The notes under the pieces: generated by a model
What the model was told of the DNA's origin: nothing
Database searches by the model: none
The model's input: only the letters and a program-made list of their open reading frames with translations
Shown here: positions 8,616-17,284 of the stretch, one piece after another
Layout of the letters: every line of letters begins with the position of its first letter
How positions within the stretch are numbered: position 1 is the first letter of the stretch
Assembly (NCBI GenBank): GCA_964475955.1
Contig: CAYYZY010000023.1
Span: 1-59,661 of the forward strand
DNA: 59,661 bases
Source: DATKZH01 sp964475955
Lineage (GTDB): Bacteria; Planctomycetota; Planctomycetia; Pirellulales; Thermoguttaceae
Direction: 5' to 3'
Made by a program: the position numbers and the translations under genes

Positions 8616-8794
8616 CCAGTACGTCCTCAGGCTGGACCTTGTCAGCGACGCCCGCGTCCCCTAATCTTCACATTGGGCACGACGGAGTGCCATGTGCGAT
8701 CACGAAACCATCCTGTCGATCCCGTCACTCCTGTCCCGCGAAACACGCACGCTACATTGGCCCGACAACGCAAATTCAACCCCCGAGGAGCCCC

Positions 8795-10741
8795 ATGAAT
8801 CCCACCCGTCTTGCAGCATGGTTTGCCGTGGCAGTCACCGCGGCGGTTCCGGCGAGGGCCGGCGAGGCGACGTTCGCGTATCCGCCCACCGCGTCGGTCG
8901 AGGAGGTCCGTGCGTGGGTCGACAAATCGAAGGCCGAGCACCCCCGCCTGCTGACCGACGCGGCGGAGCTGGCCGCGCTGCGTCGCAAGAGCGGAGCGGA
9001 TCCGCTGCGGGCGTCGCTCGCCGAGGCGGTGGTCCATCAGGCCGATCTTCTGCAAGACGTGCCGCCCGTCACGCGCACCCTCCAGGGCCGGAGGCTCCTG
9101 GGCCAATCGCGGCGGTGCGTGAAACGCGTGTTCACGCTCTCCATGGCCTACCACCTGACGGGTGAGCCGCGCTACGTCGCCCGATGCGAGAAGGAGATGC
9201 TCGCGGCGGCCCGGTTCAGCGACTGGAACCCCAGCCACTTCCTCGACGTGGCCGAGATGACCTTCGCCCTGGCCATCGGCTACGACTGGCTCTTCGACCG
9301 GCTCGACGAAGCCGGCCGCCGCGAGATCGGCGAGGCGATCGTCGCCAAGGGCGTCGCCCTGCCGTTTGAGACGCGGCATCGAGGATGGACCAAGGCCCGA
9401 AACAACTGGGGGCAGGTCTGCCACGGCGGCCTGACCGCGGGCGCACTGGCCGTGATGGAAGACGAGCCCGACCTGGCCGCCCGAACCGTCCATAACGCGA
9501 TCCACAACGTCACCTACTCGATGGCCGCCTACGCCCCTAAGGGCAGTTACCCTGAAGGCCCCGGCTACTGGTCGTACGGCACCAGTTACAACGTGCTGCT
9601 CGTCGGCGTGATGGAAAGCGCCCTGGGGACCGACTTCGGGCTGTGCCGGGCGCCGGGCTTCGCGCTTACCGGCGGGTTCCCCAGCCTGGCGTGCGGGCCG
9701 TCGGGGCTGTTCTTCAACTATGCCGACGGCGGCTCGGGCCGAAGGGTCCAGCCCGCCCTGTTCTGGCTCGCCTCGCGCTTCGATCGGCCCGACTGGCTCC
9801 TCGACGAACGCGACCGGCTGGAAGCGACCGTCTCGCAGATCGCGCGCGGCCGCTCGACCTCGTCGGGCAGCCGACTGTTGCCGGCGATCTTGCTCTGGAT
9901 GGACGGCCTGCCCGAGGACCCCGAAATCCGCATGCCGCTCCACTGGTCGAGTGAGGGGGAAACGCCCGTCACCGTGCACCGCACGTCGTGGACCGACCCG
10001 AACGCCACCTACGTCGGCTTCAAGGGCGGCTCGCCCTCGGGGAGCCACGGGCAGATGGACGTCGGCTCGTTCGTGCTCGACGCCTGCGGCGTGCGCTGGG
10101 CCCTCGACCTCGGGGCCGAAGGCTATCACGGCATCGAGTCGCGCGGCATGAACCTCTGGTCGCGCAGGCAGGACTCCGACCGTTGGACCATCTTCCGGCA
10201 GAGCAACATGGGCCACAACACCCTGGTGATCGACGGCCGGCTCCAGCGCGCCGCCGGCAAGGCCCGGTTCGTCGACTTTTCCGACGACCCGGCCTTCCCC
10301 CACTCGGTGCTCGACATGACCGCGGTCTACGAAGGCCAGGCCGAGTCGGTCGTTCGCGGCGTGGCCCTGCTTCCCACCGGCGAGGTGCTCGTCCAGGACC
10401 ATCTCACGGGCCTCGAGCCGGGGAGCCGCGTCCGCTGGGGGATGATCACGCCGGCCAAGCCGGAGAGCACGGGGTCGCCGGCGATCGTGCTCCGCCAGGA
10501 CGACGCCCGGCTCGACCTCGGCATCCTCGCCCCGGCCGACGCCGCCTGGCAAGTCATCGACACGGCCAAGCCCCGCAACGAGTGGGACTCGCCCAACCGC
10601 GGCACGTGCATGGTCGCCTTCGAGTTGGTCGCCCCCGCCTCGGGCGAGCTCACGCTGGCCGTCCTGGCCACGCCCGGCACCTCGACCGACTCCGCCAAGC
10701 CCAGCCTGCAACTCCGCCCGCTGGAGCAATGGAGCAAGTGA
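8795..10741 (+). CDS. heparinase II/III-like polysaccharide lyase, secreted
   Basis: 648 aa from the ATG at 8795, with GAGGAG four bases before it. It has a signal peptide (LAAWFAVAVTAAVPARA). An alpha/alpha-toroid region (about residues 80-330) contains RNNWGQVCHGGLTAGALAV and GSYPEGPGYWSYGTSYNVLL, carrying the Asn, His and Tyr expected in the lyase active site. The beta-sandwich heparinase II/III domain follows (SGSHGQMDVGSFVLDACGVR, WTIFRQSNMGHNTLVIDG). Such enzymes beta-eliminate uronic-acid polysaccharides in the periplasm or outside the cell; the actual polymer is not predictable. A second member of the family is at 28518. The 43-base gap to the convergent yjbQ gene has only a weak hairpin. 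Confidence 0.9.
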   Translation: MNPTRLAAWFAVAVTAAVPARAGEATFAYPPTASVEEVRAWVDKSKAEHPRLLTDAAELAALRRKSGADPLRASLAEAVVHQADLLQDVPPVTRTLQGRRLLGQSRRCVKRVFTLSMAYHLTGEPRYVARCEKEMLAAARFSDWNPSHFLDVAEMTFALAIGYDWLFDRLDEAGRREIGEAIVAKGVALPFETRHRGWTKARNNWGQVCHGGLTAGALAVMEDEPDLAARTVHNAIHNVTYSMAAYAPKGSYPEGPGYWSYGTSYNVLLVGVMESALGTDFGLCRAPGFALTGGFPSLACGPSGLFFNYADGGSGRRVQPALFWLASRFDRPDWLLDERDRLEATVSQIARGRSTSSGSRLLPAILLWMDGLPEDPEIRMPLHWSSEGETPVTVHRTSWTDPNATYVGFKGGSPSGSHGQMDVGSFVLDACGVRWALDLGAEGYHGIESRGMNLWSRRQDSDRWTIFRQSNMGHNTLVIDGRLQRAAGKARFVDFSDDPAFPHSVLDMTAVYEGQAESVVRGVALLPTGEVLVQDHLTGLEPGSRVRWGMITPAKPESTGSPAIVLRQDDARLDLGILAPADAAWQVIDTAKPRNEWDSPNRGTCMVAFELVAPASGELTLAVLATPGTSTDSAKPSLQLRPLEQWSK

Positions 10742-10784
10742 CCGACCCGCGCCGCGTTCCCACGCGGGGCGTGCGAAGGCCGCC

Positions 10785-11213
10785 TCACGAACGCATGTCG
10801 CCGTGCAGCGTCAGGACCAGCAGGCGGCGGCTGGCCCCGCGACGGTGCTCGCACAAGTAGATGCCCTGCCAGGTGCCCAGGGAGAGGCGACCATCCCGGA
10901 CCGGAATCGTCAGCGAGCTGTCGGTCAGGGAGGCCTTCGCGTGGCCCGGCATGTCGTCGGGCCCCTCGATCGTGTGCCGATAGGGGAAGTCCTCGGGCGC
11001 AAGGTGATCGAAGACGCGTTCCAGGTCGACCGGCACGTCGGGGTCGGCGTTCTCGTTGATCGACAGCGAGGCCGACGTGTGCTGGATGAACACGTTGAGG
11101 AGCCCGATTTTCACGTCGTCCAGCTCGGGGAGTGCCTCGACCACGTGCCGGGTCACCAGGTGCCATCCCTGCCCGAACCGGGGCAGCCGGACCTCGTGCT
11201 GGAGCCAACTCAC
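10785..11213 (-). CDS. yjbQ: YjbQ family protein (secondary thiamine-phosphate synthase-like)
   Basis: 142 aa from a GTG at 11213, preceded by an AGGGGGAGGG ribosome binding site; this gives the usual YjbQ length, and upstream extensions have no family match. Conserved features are the ligand-binding segment FIQHTSASLSINENADPDV, a central HLAPEDFPYRHTIEGPDDMP, and the C-terminal GTWQGIYLCEHR. The family has weak thiamine-phosphate synthase activity in E. coli, but its physiological role is not settled. It is a single gene, convergent with the heparinase-like gene. Confidence 0.93.
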   Translation of the reverse strand: MSWLQHEVRLPRFGQGWHLVTRHVVEALPELDDVKIGLLNVFIQHTSASLSINENADPDVPVDLERVFDHLAPEDFPYRHTIEGPDDMPGHAKASLTDSSLTIPVRDGRLSLGTWQGIYLCEHRRGASRRLLVLTLHGDMRS

Positions 11214-11667
11214 GATCTTACCCTCCCCCTGAAGCCTCGCTACCCGGTCACGCCACGCCGCCCCCCTTGTCCCCCAAAAGCGGCCCTCGGCCGGGCAGCC
11301 GGCCCCCGTAGTGGAATAATATGGCCGCACGGAGACCGTGCTTTGCCTGATCGCCGCCACCGGCAGTGCCGGGGTATTCCGCATCGGCCCCGCACTCGGC
11401 GGCCGCGGCGTCCGAAACCGGCCGAGGCCGCTTGAGCGGGAAAAATTTCTCGGCCGACCCCTTGACTTCCCCGCTCAGTCGCTCATAATGACTTGATTAC
11501 TCGCGTCACCCCCACCCGCTCGGCCGTTTCGGCCGCCGTATCATGTTCGTCGTGGCGCGACAGTGGTACGGCCCACTCTATCCCGCGGTACTCCAGGTAC
11601 AGCGTATTGGGAATGGGTGCGGCCCTTCTGTGAGTCTCCCTGTTTTCGTTGGTTGGAGTGGTTGGCA
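11214..11667. other. intergenic region, nothing recognised
   Basis: About 450 bases between yjbQ (minus) and a small + strand gene. It becomes noticeably less GC-rich from about 11,450. I see no RNA gene or repeat in it. Confidence 0.45.
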
Positions 11668-11883
11668 ATGCGGAATGTTTTTGAGGCCATCTTGGAGTGT
11701 GGTCACGACGAAGACTTCGTGCCCATGGAGAACGACGACTTCTCGGCCACGGACGCCCCCGCCGGTTCCCGCCGAAAGCTCGACATCCTCGCCGAGCGCG
11801 TGGCTCGAGGCGTTCCCCTGTGGCACCCCGAAGACCGTTGCGACTACAGCGGTTTGACCGGGGCGGTGCGCCCCCGCGACTAG
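11668..11883 (+). CDS. small conserved-type acidic protein, 71 aa
   Basis: The ATG at 11668 has a GGAG nine bases upstream. The protein is acidic at first (ILECGHDEDFVPMENDD), followed by PAGSRRKLDILAERVARGVP and LWHPEDRCDYSGL. I recall a family of short planctomycete proteins with the same PAGSxxK(I/L)xxLxxRxxxGxPLWHPxD pattern, of unknown function. The composition and a plausible ribosome binding site argue that it is real. The gene stands alone. Confidence 0.65.
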   Translation: MRNVFEAILECGHDEDFVPMENDDFSATDAPAGSRRKLDILAERVARGVPLWHPEDRCDYSGLTGAVRPRD

Positions 11884-12035
11884 CCAGCGCTCCCCCCAAC
11901 TCCGCCAGCGGCGTCCGACCGGCTGACTCGCCCCTTGACACCCCCACGGCAAACCGCGCCCGCTCCGCGCGCCCCCTGGTTTGAGGGGCGTCGACCCTCA
12001 GCCGCTTACCGCCGGCGTTTGGAACCGGCTGCTAT

Positions 12036-12248
12036 TTACGAGGCTTGACGCGGGAGCGTCTCGGGCGGTGCCGTGCGTCCGCGCGGGCCGGCCTGGCGGG
12101 CGCCGTTCAGCTCGTCGCGCAGCACGACGACGTCGGCCGGCGCCTCGATTCCAAGCCGCACCTTGTCTCCGGCGATCTGCACCACCGTCAGCACGATCGA
12201 GTCGCCAAGCCGGATCCGTTCGTCTTGTCGTCGAGAAAGCACGAGCAT
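12036..12248 (-). CDS. csrA: carbon storage regulator CsrA
   Basis: 70 aa: MLVLSRRQDERIRLGDSIVL, then VVQIAGDKVRLGIEAPADV, then VVLRDEL. This is the full CsrA/RsmA fold with the RNA-binding N-terminal LSRR strand and the GIEAP turn. CsrA binds GGA motifs in mRNA leaders and controls translation or stability. The C-terminal ~20 residues are a variable basic/Pro-rich tail. No fliW or flagellar neighbour is present, so its local partner is unknown. Confidence 0.93.
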   Translation of the reverse strand: MLVLSRRQDERIRLGDSIVLTVVQIAGDKVRLGIEAPADVVVLRDELNGARQAGPRGRTAPPETLPRQAS

Positions 12249-12695
12249 GCGGGCTGCTACCTTGCGTGTTGAGGGCTCAACTGACGGTGGATGGTCCGAC
12301 CGCGGGCGAGCGGAAGCCGCTCTGCCGGCAGCCGCTCGCCCCGTTCGCTCCCAGGCCGACGGCCCCCGGGTCCTGCCGATTCCATGAGGCCAATCACGCT
12401 ATTGTGAAGACGGTATCACGATGCTTGCGCGGCCAACAGCGGCCGGCACATGTGGGAATCGACAGGCCGGGGGACCGGCGGAACCACGGCGACCTCGCTT
12501 TTCATCCGGCCCAAAGCCGCCCCGTGCCCCGGGCCGTCGGAGCACCGGACCGCGGCCCCGGACCGAATCCGTCTCGACGGGCCGACGCTCCCGGCGACCC
12601 GCGCTGGCTGGCGTGGGGACCGCCCGGCCGCGGCCCCCGCACCGAAGGTCCGTCGCGCGTCCCACCGGGCGGCGCGCGTCGTCAATCGAAAGTCC
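12249..12695. other. intergenic region, nothing recognised
   Basis: About 450 extremely GC-rich bases between csrA and the 106-aa protein gene. Frames are open because of composition, with Arg/Pro/Gly-rich translations and no family resemblance. Confidence 0.5.
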
Positions 12696-13016
12696 TCACG
12701 CGACGGCCCGCTCCAGTTCCGGCGACCCAACCGGCTCGAGTTCCGGCGCCTCGGTCAATTGGGTCTTCAGAAATCGCTCGCCCGTCGGACCGTAGAAGAG
12801 GATGCAGTTGCGATCCGTCTCCCAAATCGCGGTGAATTTGACGGCCCTGGGCCCGTGCAAACAGTAAAAGACCCCGCACGGCCTGCCCGCCCGATGGAGG
12901 GTCCGCTCGGTCATCTCAAACGCGTCGATCTGAAGTTGGAAATGCTCACAAAGGGTCTCGTTGACGTATTCCCGAAGTCCTTCCAGGCTGTAAATCTCGC
13001 GAACACGGGTCAGCAT
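12696..13016 (-). CDS. hypothetical protein, 106 aa
   Basis: The minus-strand ATG at 13016 has an AGGAG about 13 bases upstream, somewhat distant. The protein MLTRVREIYSLEGLREYVNE is soluble, mixed alpha/beta, with two Cys (RAGRPCGVFYCLHGPRAVKF) and the aromatic strand pattern AIWETDRNCILFYGPTGERF. Balanced amino-acid use, unlike neighbouring GC-driven frames, supports a real gene. I do not recognise the family; the segments suggest a small beta-sheet domain. Confidence 0.7.
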   Translation of the reverse strand: MLTRVREIYSLEGLREYVNETLCEHFQLQIDAFEMTERTLHRAGRPCGVFYCLHGPRAVKFTAIWETDRNCILFYGPTGERFLKTQLTEAPELEPVGSPELERAVA

Positions 13017-13313
13017 CGGGGGTGAAATCTCCTAGCAGCGCACGCAGACTTTGCTGGGCACAAAGCTCCGTGCAGGTGAGAGAGTAATGGGGTGAGTGCC
13101 GATAAAGGAACGTATCGGCAAAAGCGAGGGGAATGTTTCGTCCCACAGCCAGGCATTATGGGAAATATGCGCACCCTGGGAAAGTTGCCCCGCGCGCTAC
13201 TCCAAGCCACGCAAGCAGATGTGAACCCGGCGACGGGGCCCCCCGATAGCTACCTTTTTTCGACTCAAGTCGCGGCCCACCGCCGCCGGTCGCAGAGTGC
13301 CGCGCCTCGGGCC

Positions 13314-13455
13314 TACTAACCCGCATTTCTCACCAGCCACACCAACCCGAAGCGCAAGCGAGGCCCTCGCTTGCACTTCGCCTCGCTTGCGCTGCGGGTT
13401 GGTCTGCGCGCCATTTTGTTGAGTGTCACCGGGTGGTGAGAAATGCGGGCTACTA
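13314..13455. mobile_element. MITE-like element with nested inverted repeats
   Basis: Outer arms: a 21-bp segment at 13314-13334 (ending CCCGCATTTCTCACC) and its reverse complement at 13435-13455 (GGTGAGAAATGCGGG), matching at 19 of 21 positions. Inside is a second palindrome of 23-bp arms, 13341-13363 (ACCAACCCGAAGCG...) and 13381-13403, with one mismatch and a 17-base loop. There is no ORF inside. The inner palindrome family recurs at 28298-28363. This architecture suits a short non-autonomous transposable element. Confidence 0.6.
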
Positions 13456-13461
13456 CGTTGC

Positions 13462-13580
13462 AAGATCGACCAACGGCCGACTTCGACGTGAAGCGGGGCA
13501 AAGCGCGTAACCACTTCGGGAGATTTGGACACCGCTCGAGGCTGCCCGATCCGGCATCCGAGTCGAACCTGCGCTGTCGG
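13462..13580 (+). repeat. ~117 bp dispersed repeat, copy 1
   Basis: From about GATCGACCAACGGCCGACTT to GCGCTGTCG this matches the reverse complement of 27956-28074, with about 15 differences in 116 positions by eye (~87%). It abuts the stop codon of the PmoA-like gene (13582) and directly follows the MITE-like element. Confidence 0.8.
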
Positions 13581-13581
13581 A

Positions 13582-14541
13582 CTACTTGGCCAGCTTCGAG
13601 TACTCGGCGAACGCCTCGGCCACCTTGCCCTCCTTCCCGTCCCCCTTGTGGAAGAGGAACCGGTAGTGGAGGGTCATCGACTCGCCGGGCGCCAACGTGT
13701 GCGAGCCGTCCTTCTCGTCCGTGCCTTCGAAGTCGTGCCAGCCGAACGGGTTGGCTGCAAACAGCCCATACGTGCGCACGTGCCAGTAGCTCGGATAGCG
13801 AAAGCTGCTCGGGTGGTTGAGGATGGCGACTCCCACCGTCTGGCCCTTGACCGGGCCGTGATAGTCGACCCAGGCGGCGCGCTTTCCCCAAGCCTCGCGA
13901 TCCGTCTGCCCCTCGCTGTTGACGATCTGGCCGCCCGGCTCGGCGTCGACCTTCATCGTCCCTGCCACGCGGATGCCCATCGTCCCTTCCTTGGTGTCGC
14001 CGAACGTCACCGGGCCGTCGGAAGCGGTGACCGTCACGTCGAAGTCGATCCAGCGCGTGGCCCCGTCGACGCCGAACGTCAGCTCGCGCCGGTCCTCGCA
14101 GACCCGCTTTCCGTCCGGCGCCATCCAGTCGTTGCGCGTCGCGATCACCGCCCGTTCGCCGCTGGTCGCCTTGACCAGCTCCCGGTGGCGTATCCTCTGC
14201 TTGTGCCAGAAGCTGAAGCCGTTGACGTCGCCGTGGTTGAACCAGAGCGACCGATGGTGCGGGTGGTCCTTACGCTCGTTGGGCCCTTCGGCCATGGGAT
14301 GGGCGCGCGTCATCGGCTCGCCGGTCGGCCCGATGATCGGCCACAGGATCGGCCCGAGCTTCGGTTCCAGGTCGGCGTGGTAGAGGTACTCGGTGAACAA
14401 CTGGCCGTCGATCGATACGACCACGCCCTTCTCGCAGGGCTCGGCCGTGATCTCCGCCGCACCGGCCGTCCGCAGCGCGGCCACGCACGAAATCGCCAGG
14501 ATAAGGGCAGCCAGGACCGAAGTTGCAGCTCGATGGCGCAT
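13582..14541 (-). CDS. PmoA family protein (DUF6807), secreted
   Basis: 319 aa from an ATG at 14541, with a GGAG nine bases upstream. A signal peptide (AATSVLAALILAISCVAALR) precedes a domain typical of planctomycete PmoA/DUF6807 proteins: GPILWPIIGPTGEPMTRAHP, then DHPHHRSLWFNHGDVNG (His-rich), DFDVTVTASDGPVTFGDTKE and VAILNHPSSFRYPSYWHVR. The length is normal for the family. These proteins are secreted, often sit near sugar oxidoreductases or sulfatases, and have no proven biochemical role. Despite the name it is not methane monooxygenase. The gene appears monocistronic. Confidence 0.87.
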   Translation of the reverse strand: MRHRAATSVLAALILAISCVAALRTAGAAEITAEPCEKGVVVSIDGQLFTEYLYHADLEPKLGPILWPIIGPTGEPMTRAHPMAEGPNERKDHPHHRSLWFNHGDVNGFSFWHKQRIRHRELVKATSGERAVIATRNDWMAPDGKRVCEDRRELTFGVDGATRWIDFDVTVTASDGPVTFGDTKEGTMGIRVAGTMKVDAEPGGQIVNSEGQTDREAWGKRAAWVDYHGPVKGQTVGVAILNHPSSFRYPSYWHVRTYGLFAANPFGWHDFEGTDEKDGSHTLAPGESMTLHYRFLFHKGDGKEGKVAEAFAEYSKLAK

Positions 14542-15118
14542 GATGGGAGGCTCCAGGATGAAAGGCAACAGGGCGGGTCGCTGCCCGCAACGCCCCGGAC
14601 CGTCAAGGTCGCGCGGCCGCGGCGGGGTTACGGTCCCCCCTATGATAGCCTCCGCCCAACGCCCATGCCAGCATCCAACGGCTCCCGTCCCCCGACGGCA
14701 TCGGGCTTCCCCCGGCGACGCCTTCGCCCCGGCCTCCCGTCGGGCCCCGCTTCCGCCCCGTGGCTTTGTAGGGACCGGGCCCCGCCCCATCGTTCTGTCG
14801 GGAACGACCTCCGCCCCGTTCCGCCGCCGACCCTTGGGCAAGCTTGGGCGAGCCGCCTCGACCCCACTGCGTACTGCGACGACTCATCCACGTCGGGAAC
14901 TCGCCATCCTACCGGCACAGGTGGGACGGACTGTCAGTCCGTCGTCCGGTCCTGTGAGAACCAAGGCCAGCCAATCCTGGGGGCATAAGGCATCGCAGAG
15001 AGAAAACGGCCTTTGTGCCGCTTGGCAACGCCGTGAAAGGCGGAAGGCGGCGCAGCGCGCTTGCCTTCCAGCTCGGATCAGCCAGTCGCGCCCGGTGATC
15101 TGCGACGGCCCCCAAGCC
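14542..15118. other. intergenic region with short palindrome
   Basis: 575 bases upstream of the PmoA-like gene and downstream of the 262-aa protein gene. The only structured element is GACGGACTG (14925-14933) paired exactly with CAGTCCGTC (14935-14943) around one T, followed by a less GC-rich stretch. No gene is supported. Confidence 0.5.
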
Positions 15119-15907
15119 TCACTCGGCCAGCTTGCGTTGGTATTCCGGAAACTCGACCGACGTGTACATGGCCATGAACTGGTGGGTCTGGGCCACCCGT
15201 TGGCGATCCGACTCGACCAGTTGCCGGATCAAGCGGTGTTCGCTGCGCACGTTGGTCCGCTTGCTCAGGAGCCCGCCCTTGGAGCGCATGGTCAGGTGGA
15301 CTTCGCGTGGGAAGAGACCGTGTTCCTCCAGTGCTTCGTTGACCATCATGCGCGCAAACGGCGGCTTGGTGCCCGGATTCAGCACGGTGTTGAGCTGGCA
15401 GTACCAGTCGCAGAACTCGCGATACCGACGCGAAAGCGCCTCGCTCTCGGTATCGAACGTCACCAGCCGGTAGGTCATCCATGGGCTGGAGAACGTCAGC
15501 TCGCCGGCGCTCTGGTCGATCGTTTGCTCGAATTCCGGGTCCCCCAGGAATTGGAGGAACGGGTCGGACTGCTCCCGGCTCCAACGCCGGAGACGGTCGG
15601 TGAATCCGGCGACGAGCCCGGTGGTCAATTCCGTCTTGATGCGGCGGTCGAGGTCCAGCAGGATGAACCGGCCGCGCTGTGCGTCGAAGATCGTGACTTC
15701 GGAGGGGTCCTCCAGGTAGTCGTAAACCACGCCGTCGTGGAAGATGGTCGTACTGCGGATCCGGGCTTCCTTGTCCCCTTCGACGAAAACCTCGTTCTCG
15801 ATGCGGAAGTCCTCTTCGGCGACGGCGACGCGGACCCCCGACGTGCCGGCCGCGCACACGGCCGCCAGCGCCACCGATAGGAAGCCGACTTGCGAGCGAA
15901 TCGTCAT
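15119..15907 (-). CDS. hypothetical secreted protein, 262 aa
   Basis: The minus-strand ATG at 15907 leads a clear signal peptide (VGFLSVALAAVCAAGTSGV). The mature part begins EEDFRIENEVFVEGDKEARI, followed by STTIFHDGVVYDYLEDPSEV, TIFDAQRGRFILLDLDRRIK and a helical half (ALSRRYREFCDWYCQL, LLSKRTNVRSEHRLIRQLVE). The strand pattern recalls periplasmic proteins that bind lipids or report on dehydrated substrates, but I cannot assign a family. I have seen similar proteins only in planctomycetes. It is monocistronic, and the divergent neighbour starts at 16371. Confidence 0.8.
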   Translation of the reverse strand: MTIRSQVGFLSVALAAVCAAGTSGVRVAVAEEDFRIENEVFVEGDKEARIRSTTIFHDGVVYDYLEDPSEVTIFDAQRGRFILLDLDRRIKTELTTGLVAGFTDRLRRWSREQSDPFLQFLGDPEFEQTIDQSAGELTFSSPWMTYRLVTFDTESEALSRRYREFCDWYCQLNTVLNPGTKPPFARMMVNEALEEHGLFPREVHLTMRSKGGLLSKRTNVRSEHRLIRQLVESDRQRVAQTHQFMAMYTSVEFPEYQRKLAE

Positions 15908-16370
15908 GGCATCGGCCCTCCCGGCCCAGCACGATCGATTGAGTCCATCCCGCTGCGGAGGATAACCCAAGCCCCGCCCCCGTGTAAACCGCAGATTGGG
16001 CCGGCAGAAACCCCTCGTGTAGCCGGAAGACGCACCCGTTCCTTGGGGGGCGGCCGATCTCATTTCCGCCCGAGCCCCTCGCAGGCCGCACTCCGCTCGG
16101 CGGAACCGGCCTTGCGACCGTCATCCCTACGGCGCCGGTCTGGCCCAAAAATCGCTATTGGTGCTGCGGGCCAAGTGCGCCAGAATGGCGAGGTCTGGTT
16201 CCTAACCGATGGGAGCGACAGGTCCCTCGGTTTCTGTCGACGACTCACTGTGGGTGCTGTTGCCGGCTGGCACGCCAGAGCCGGATGGTCCGGGGGGAAA
16301 GGTCGCCCTCTGGCCCCCGGGTGACCGAATCGGGCAGATCACGCGTTTCACACGGATCACGGAGGATCAA
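15908..16370. other. divergent intergenic region, nothing recognised
   Basis: About 460 bases between the 262-aa secreted protein gene (minus) and the small membrane protein gene (plus). The end holds the GGAGG (16361-16365) ribosome binding site of the latter. No repeat or RNA seen. Confidence 0.45.
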
Positions 16371-16820
16371 ATGGCCGTCCGTCCGAAGACCGAACCGGGG
16401 AAGACAAACGCCCAAATGGCCCTGCTCGACCGCGCGCGGCCCGGCATGCTGTTAGGATTCGTCCTGACCATCGCGGGCTACTGCTGGTTTGCGGCCGGCG
16501 GCGGCCATGCGGCGGCGCTGCCGATTCTCGTCATGGCGGCCGGTTTCGCCGTTGCGCTGGCCAGCTTCCTCTGCTACGACGCGGCCCATGCCGACCCGGA
16601 AACGCGTAGCGCGCGGGGCCCCGCCGGCGCCCGTCGTGGCAACGGCGCCTCGGAGGACCTCCTATTTCTCGGCTCGGGCGGCCACGGTTCGGTGGGGACC
16701 GAGTTCCTTTCCCACCGAGTTGATGAGGATTCGGTCGACGACGCGCCTGTCCGGCCCTTCCGCAACCGGTGGTCTCGGCGGTTCGACGGGGATTCCGGGT
16801 TCTTCTTCGGCCCCAACTGA
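16371..16820 (+). CDS. small membrane protein, 149 aa
   Basis: The ATG at 16371 is placed five bases after GGAGG, which fixes the start. Two membrane helices (PGMLLGFVLTIAGYCWFAAG and ALPILVMAAGFAVALASFLC) are joined by a short Gly/His loop. A hydrophilic ~75-residue tail rich in Arg, Gly and Asp (VDEDSVDDAPVRPFRNRWSR) follows, probably cytoplasmic. No family is recognised. Confidence 0.65.
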   Translation: MAVRPKTEPGKTNAQMALLDRARPGMLLGFVLTIAGYCWFAAGGGHAAALPILVMAAGFAVALASFLCYDAAHADPETRSARGPAGARRGNGASEDLLFLGSGGHGSVGTEFLSHRVDEDSVDDAPVRPFRNRWSRRFDGDSGFFFGPN

Positions 16821-17284
16821 CCGCCGGGTGCTGCCTGTTGCCGGTCCCGGGTCCATCGGGCCCCGCGCGGCGGTGAAGCCGCGCGCCGAGGCGCCGCCCC
16901 GTGCGCCCGATTCGCCGCAAATCTTTCGCGAGTAACATCTTGGGACTCGCACTCGAGCCGGCCGGTCGGCTGGTCGCTGCTCCTTGGGGTCCGTCCTTCC
17001 AGGAACTCCTGACCGTGGTGCCGCCCATCGGCGACTTTCGGGCCGCATCGCACGCGGAGAACGCCGGCGCGCTTGGGGCGGCCCTGCCGGCGCGCACGCA
17101 TCTCTCGACCGGGCGAACCGTAGCGGTTTTCCGGATTGTAGGGGCGACCGGTCCGGGTTTTCCGGCTTTGCGGGTCGCAACGGACGCATGGCCCCTGGAT
17201 GGTCGGCGGCGCGCAATTATACTAGTAAGATAGGCATTTTCGGCTGAGGGGTCGATTCCGGGCACTCGAGCAGGAGCCGGACGC
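16821..17284. other. intergenic region, nothing recognised
   Basis: About 460 bases between two + strand membrane-protein genes. It ends in a short A/T-rich patch (AATTATACTAGTAAG near 17215-17229), a plausible promoter location for the next gene. Confidence 0.4.

Larger units (their letters stand above)
13017..13581. other. intergenic region dominated by repeats
   Basis: 565 bases between the 106-aa gene and the PmoA-like gene. The left part (to ~13,310) is unremarkable and less GC-rich. The right part is the MITE-like element and the ~117 bp dispersed repeat entered separately, back to back. Confidence 0.6.

Noticed and set aside
10742..10784. Terminator between the heparinase-like gene and yjbQ
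   Set aside because: Only a 5-bp stem (CCGCG/CGCGG) and no T tract.
12400..12690. Overlapping open frames upstream of the 106-aa gene
   Set aside because: Arg/Pro/Gly-biased translations in several frames with no ribosome binding site or family match.
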